Source of the DNA: Chara braunii
Lineage: Eukaryota; Streptophyta; Charophyceae; Charales; Characeae
DNA: 20,648 bases
Assembly (NCBI GenBank): GCA_003427395.1
Contig: BFEA01001278.1
Coordinates: 58,697-79,344, forward strand
Direction of reading: 5' to 3'
The position numbers were made by a program, and so were the translations under genes. This document shows, one piece after another, positions 17,801-20,648 of this stretch (positions are counted from its first letter, which is position 1; each line of letters begins with the position of its first letter). The notes beneath the pieces were generated by a model. That model made no database searches. It had not been told where the DNA came from and saw only the letters and a program-made list of their open reading frames with translations.

Positions 17801-19088
17801 ATCTCTCCCCTTGGCGCGGAGGCTGGTCCTTGCACAAGGTCCCACAGTTCTACCAGAGGACTGGGTAATAAGATATGCGGATTTGCCCCTCCCACGTACT
17901 GTATATAAGGTAACACAAAATGAAGAAGGGAGATGCACTCTACAGGCCCATGAAACTTAAGTCCCGGGGTCCAGGTTCTCCAAACTGACAAGGAATGAAA
18001 ACCTGGACACGACCACAATGTGGGGAGGAATGCTGCTCATTAGAGTAGTAGGAGACCCTGTCAACGGTTTCTTTGTGTACGAGTCCACTACTCCGATTGC
18101 CAAACTATCGTTTGATTCGGCCGAATGGGAATGGCCAGGCACAAAGCCCATGCGCATATGGGAACTCACAATGAAAGGGGCCTACAGAGCCTTGCGACTG
18201 GCCCCTCCAATCAACCAAGCCATATCGCAAAGATAGGCACGGGACTCGCCAATCGACCCAGACTTGGTCCTCCACCTGCCATGGGCCAAGTATTCCAAGA
18301 TCATGCCTACCAATCTCAAATCCCTGCAGTGGCAGATCTTGCACCGTTGCCTCCCCACCCCGGACTGGCTTGTGTCAAGAACGGACTTGGAACAAAAAGG
18401 CCTCCTGTCTCCCATCTGCACATATTGTGGGCGGGTGTCGCCACCTGCTATAGCTACAATGGAACATTGCCTGCTCGATTGCCCAATGGTTAGGCAACTG
18501 TGGCAGTGGTAGGATGCAGCATTCCACTCTCTCACGGACATACACATCCCATGGGACCTGGGCCTCCTCTTGCTTGGCAAGGAACAACATTTAATGGCCC
18601 GATGGTCCCCGTTCGCAACTAACCTCTTCTCCTACATGAGACTACAGGTCCTCATGCTGGCCTGGAGAGCCAGATGCTCCTTTGAAAGAAAAGACCACAG
18701 GTTTGGGCTCCAGCAAGCACAACAGACGGTGAAGGACGTCATTCGAGCCCACACACAAGAAGCCTGGAAATCTCTTAAACAGGACCTTCGAGAAGAGAAA
18801 GGCCATGAAATCAGACAGATCATGATTGACAACTATCGCCAACTGTGGCAGGACCCGAATAAAATTTTCTCCGACTTAGATTCGGCTCTGGATATTCACT
18901 GGAAGCCATGGAGGGCCTCGGAGCCTACATGGCACCGCAGGCCTTCCTCGGAGTTCGAAGTTCCCTATCTTCCGACTAATTTTGTCTTGGTCTCAGATGA
19001 CCCCCGTGTCCGCCCCCTCGTCCGCCCCAGCCACAGCGCCCACCCTGTTCCGCCCCCTCCAACTTCATCGCTTCATCTGCCCCCATGA
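14891..19088 (+). pseudogene. LINE copy 2 ORF2: endonuclease, RT remnant, CCHC finger
   Basis: From ATG 14891: a Gln/Pro-rich linker to about 15165, then the AP-type endonuclease with S-L-N-V-N-G (near 15200), C-V-Q-E-I-H-L (Glu at 15305), G-D-F-N (15620-15631), S-Q-I-N where S-x-I-D is expected (Asn at 15848) and F-D-H (15926-15934). A ~200-codon linker leads to RT block 1 (G-I-D-S-F-P-K-E-F-W, near 16684). The RT core with its FADD-type motif is missing; sequence resumes near 16896 with the post-RT region including L-V-G-R-A-L-A-I-N-N-V-I-L. A CCHC finger C-x2-C-x12-H-x4-C lies at 18417-18482, and a basic helical C-terminus ends Pro-rich at TGA 19086. Stops: TAA 15047, TGA 15122, TGA 15248, TAA 17958, TAG 18234, TAG 18510. 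A frame change lies at the 8-C tract 16875-16882. The element encodes no active polymerase. Confidence 0.9.
15001..15090 (+). repeat. 45-bp tandem duplication in ORF2 linker
   Basis: The aattgctaccygcatcac block occurs at 15003 and 15048, within a Pro/Gln-rich linker. Unit length is 15 codons. Confidence 0.9.
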
Positions 19089-19177
19089 CCCCCTGTGCCC
19101 CCCCCTCCTTTCCCCCCCTCCTCCCCCCCAGCAACATCCCCGGTTATACCGGTGTGGGGAATCGGAGGGTAGTGGCA

Positions 19178-19379
19178 AGTGAAACAAGGACAACTTACAA
19201 CGATGGCGGACAAGAGAAGGCACAAGACCCGGGCCAACCGAAGAGAGCAGACAGTATGGACATCTCCCCGGGCACACAGGTGGCTGACCGGGGGACGCTG
19301 CGAGTGAGACAGGACAAAATATAATGAAGGCGGACAAGTGAAGCCACAAGGCCCGGGCCGGCCGAAGGGAACAGACAGC
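19178..19379 (+). repeat. 77-bp direct repeat, 125-bp spacing
   Basis: 19178-19254 and 19303-19379 share agtga-aca-gga start, ggcggacaagwgaagscacaag, cccgggcc and cgaagrgarcagacag, with a unique spacer between. Confidence 0.85.
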
Positions 19380-19467
19380 AATAAACGTCATAGCCTGGCT
19401 ACGACCCTCTATCCTGTGGACGCCTCACAGGAACGGACATCTCAGCATGGATAAGCTTGAGCAAGCT

Positions 19468-19614
19468 GTATCTCCTTCTGATACTTACTGTATCTCCTTC
19501 TGATACCTACTTAAGAACAACGAATGGGTCATGTTCTGGTTTGAGAGGGTATAGGGTGGGGCTGGACAACGAATGGGTCATGGTCTGGGTTTGAGAGGGT
19601 ATAGGGTGGGGCTG
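19468..19614 (+). repeat. Two short tandem duplications in the 3' UTR
   Basis: A 21-bp unit tgtatctccttctgatacyt is present twice (about 19468 and 19489). A ~49-bp unit cgaatgggtcatg-tctgg-tttgagagggtataggg is present twice (19521 and 19570). Confidence 0.9.
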
Positions 19615-19924
19615 GTCATCCCACCATGGTATGGCCTGAGCAAGTTGTGTCTCTTTTACTTCTCACTCAAGGATCAGGGGTGGGTCTTGTGCTGATTCTG
19701 AGTGGGTATTGGCTCAAAGGGTTAAATGGACAGACACGCATATATCCAAACAAGGGGGCTGCTGAGACAGGGCTGGGTTATTAGATACGGGGTGCTCCTA
19801 AGAAGGGATGGGTGACACTAGCAGCTCCATGGGATATCGGAGCCCCAAGCTGAGTTTGAATTGGCCACAGCCCCGGGGAACAACAAGCAGCATTCTTTGT
19901 ATTGCACGATGTATCAAAGGGATA

Positions 19925-20021
19925 CTGGACACGGTTTCCAGCTGGTGCTGCTCCCCACCAATAGATGGAGCCTTCCCAACGGTGCTAGATGTGTCTGCTC
20001 TTATCAGCACACCTAGCATCC
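19925..20021 (+). other. 3' stem-loop module of LINE copy 2
   Basis: CTGGA (19925) pairs with TCCAG (19937-19941). A second hairpin, 19981-20021, pairs GGTGCTAG with CTAGCATCC (one bulge) and TGTG with CACA around the loop. It lies 17 bases before the A-tail. The same arrangement is found at 12190-12287. Confidence 0.7.
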
Positions 20022-20038
20022 GATCGGGTTGTTCTCAC

Positions 20039-20064
20039 AAAAAAAAACGAAAAAAACAAACAAA
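20039..20064 (+). other. A-rich tail of LINE copy 2
   Basis: An A-rich tract with scattered C and G ends directly at the right target duplication; the last A's overlap with it. Confidence 0.85.
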
Positions 20065-20078
20065 CATGTAATCGTATG
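20062..20078. repeat. Right target-site duplication of LINE copy 2
   Basis: aaacatgtaatcgtatg, identical to 13918-13934. Downstream actctcccatgtgaac continues the interrupted tRNA-like unit. Confidence 0.88.
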
Positions 20079-20402
20079 ACTCTCCCATGTGAACGACTAG
20101 TGGAAATGGCACGAACGTCTGATATGCCAGACTGGGCAGATCAACAGAACACCCAAGACCAACAACCCCAAGCAACCCATGTGAAATCCAGAACCAACAT
20201 ACAACGCCATGGGTGGTGCGCAGGGAGTGTCCGTAATAGTAACATGACATGCATCAGCCCAAGGGAGTGTATGTCCAGTCATGCATCAATCTAACGCCCT
20301 GCCAGTGTCCATGCGCAAGGTTGCAATTGAGTTTTGAACCTGCAACCTCATACCACAATGCGCATTTCCAACCGGTGCTCTTAACCACTGAGCCACATCA
20401 AC
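20079..20402 (-). mobile_element. Right (5') part of tRNA-headed repeat E2
   Basis: Nearly collinear with E1 2262-2565, including the long identical core tatgtccagtcatgcatcaa near 20271 (2431 in E1). The proximal tRNA-like head is 20319-20402 on the minus strand: acceptor-like GTTGATG, A box GGCTCAGTGGTTAAGAGC, B box GGTTCAAAACT. The A-box half of the distal unit (near 20079-20105) belongs with 13886-13934. Confidence 0.8.
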
Positions 20403-20648
20403 TGGATGGCCCGGGTATTTCAAATGACTTGTATAATTCTATAAGAAGGGACGATGGGCCCGGTTCCCAGCACGTTGTGAGGAAACCCGGGGAGGGGTCC
20501 CCTACCTTTCGCTGAAGCCAGGGGCAACAACGCCTGTCACTCGCTGCGCCCGCTTCCGAGGTCCTCAGCGACCAGCAGGGTTCCTTTTGTGATCCGCCTG
20601 TCACAGCGTCCGCTCATTGAAGAGCTTTATATCATGATTGGGGCACGG
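20403..20648. other. Window end, nothing recognised
   Basis: Unique mid-GC sequence with short inverted G/C motifs (cccggggaggggtcccc near 20485). No gene or repeat match within the window. Confidence 0.5.

Larger units (their letters stand above)
19089..20038 (+). other. 3' untranslated region of LINE copy 2
   Basis: No ORF of note. It starts C-rich, then contains three local duplications (19178-19379, 19468-19509, 19516-19614), a unique part 19620-19920 and the conserved stem-loop end. It was assigned by its position between the ORF2 stop and the A-tail. Confidence 0.75.
13935..20061 (+). mobile_element. LINE copy 2, 5'-truncated, nested in E2
   Basis: A 6.1-kb plus-strand non-LTR element bounded by a 17-base target duplication. 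In order it has the 3' third of ORF1 (13935-14891), ORF2 with proline-rich linker, endonuclease, RT remnant and CCHC finger (14891-19088), a ~0.95-kb 3' untranslated region with internal tandem repeats, two stem-loops and an A-rich tail (20039-20064). The 5' truncation within ORF1 is normal for target-primed insertion. The first bases (13935-13945) form the small inverted repeat CTGAG-A-CTCAG at the junction. Domain order and the C-terminal finger fit the L1-like group. Confidence 0.9.

Noticed and set aside
2784-19088. One LINE interrupted in the middle rather than two copies
   Set aside because: Both parts contain the endonuclease domain and the end of ORF1, so they overlap in content and must be separate copies.
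12972-20420. Target-site duplication of E2 itself
   Set aside because: The flanks aatggtcc (before the T run) and gatggccc (after 20402) are only loosely alike, too short and imperfect to claim.

Overview
The window looks like nuclear DNA of a eukaryote with a repeat-rich genome, probably a plant or streptophyte alga (a charophyte such as Chara would fit, but this is an inference at low confidence). The reasons are decayed L1-like non-LTR retrotransposons (LINEs) with apurinic endonuclease, a reverse-transcriptase remnant and a C-terminal CCHC finger, elements with tRNA-like pol III heads, long trinucleotide and homopolymer tracts, and no bacterial-style operons. I find no intact conventional host gene. 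The only candidate open coding sequence is an unknown protein family present twice.

Layout. 1-1061: minus-strand copy P1 of the unknown family with a GTT/AAC-rich tail. 1127-2565: a dispersed repeat (E1) in minus orientation that starts, at its right end, with two successive tRNA-like units and contains a local A-B-A-B array plus TG and TA microsatellites. 2784-7408: LINE copy 1 on the plus strand, with a long decayed ORF1 and the endonuclease half of ORF2, then cut off. 7409-8528: A/T-rich DNA and a degenerate tandem region. 8529 to about 9350: plus-strand copy P2 of the unknown family, ending in an AAC tract and a GTAAGT donor-like site. 9357-12971: mostly non-coding, with a scrap of LINE ORF2 (10583-10690), degenerate tandem repeats and a LINE 3' end with A-tail (12190-12322). 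13000-13934 plus 20079-20402: a second copy (E2) of the tRNA-headed repeat, split in two. 13935-20061: LINE copy 2, inserted into E2.

The central result is the nesting. LINE copy 2 lies between two identical 17-base sequences (13918-13934 and 20062-20078), ends in an A-rich tail directly before the second one, and interrupts a tRNA-like unit of E2. The last ~115 bases of this LINE, with two stem-loops, recur at 12190-12300 also directly before an A-tail, and the stems are kept by paired base changes. This is a candidate 3' recognition structure for the LINE's reverse transcriptase. Copy 2 also has an ORF1-stop/ORF2-start overlap (TGATG) once a 22-base tandem duplication that shifts the ORF1 frame is allowed for. 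All LINE copies are dead: stops, shifts at C-tracts, altered endonuclease residues and, in copy 2, loss of the reverse-transcriptase core.

One feature is technical, not biological: 13360-13397 is two Tn5 mosaic ends back to back with a 9-base duplication on either side, the signature of Nextera tagmentation adapter left in the assembly.
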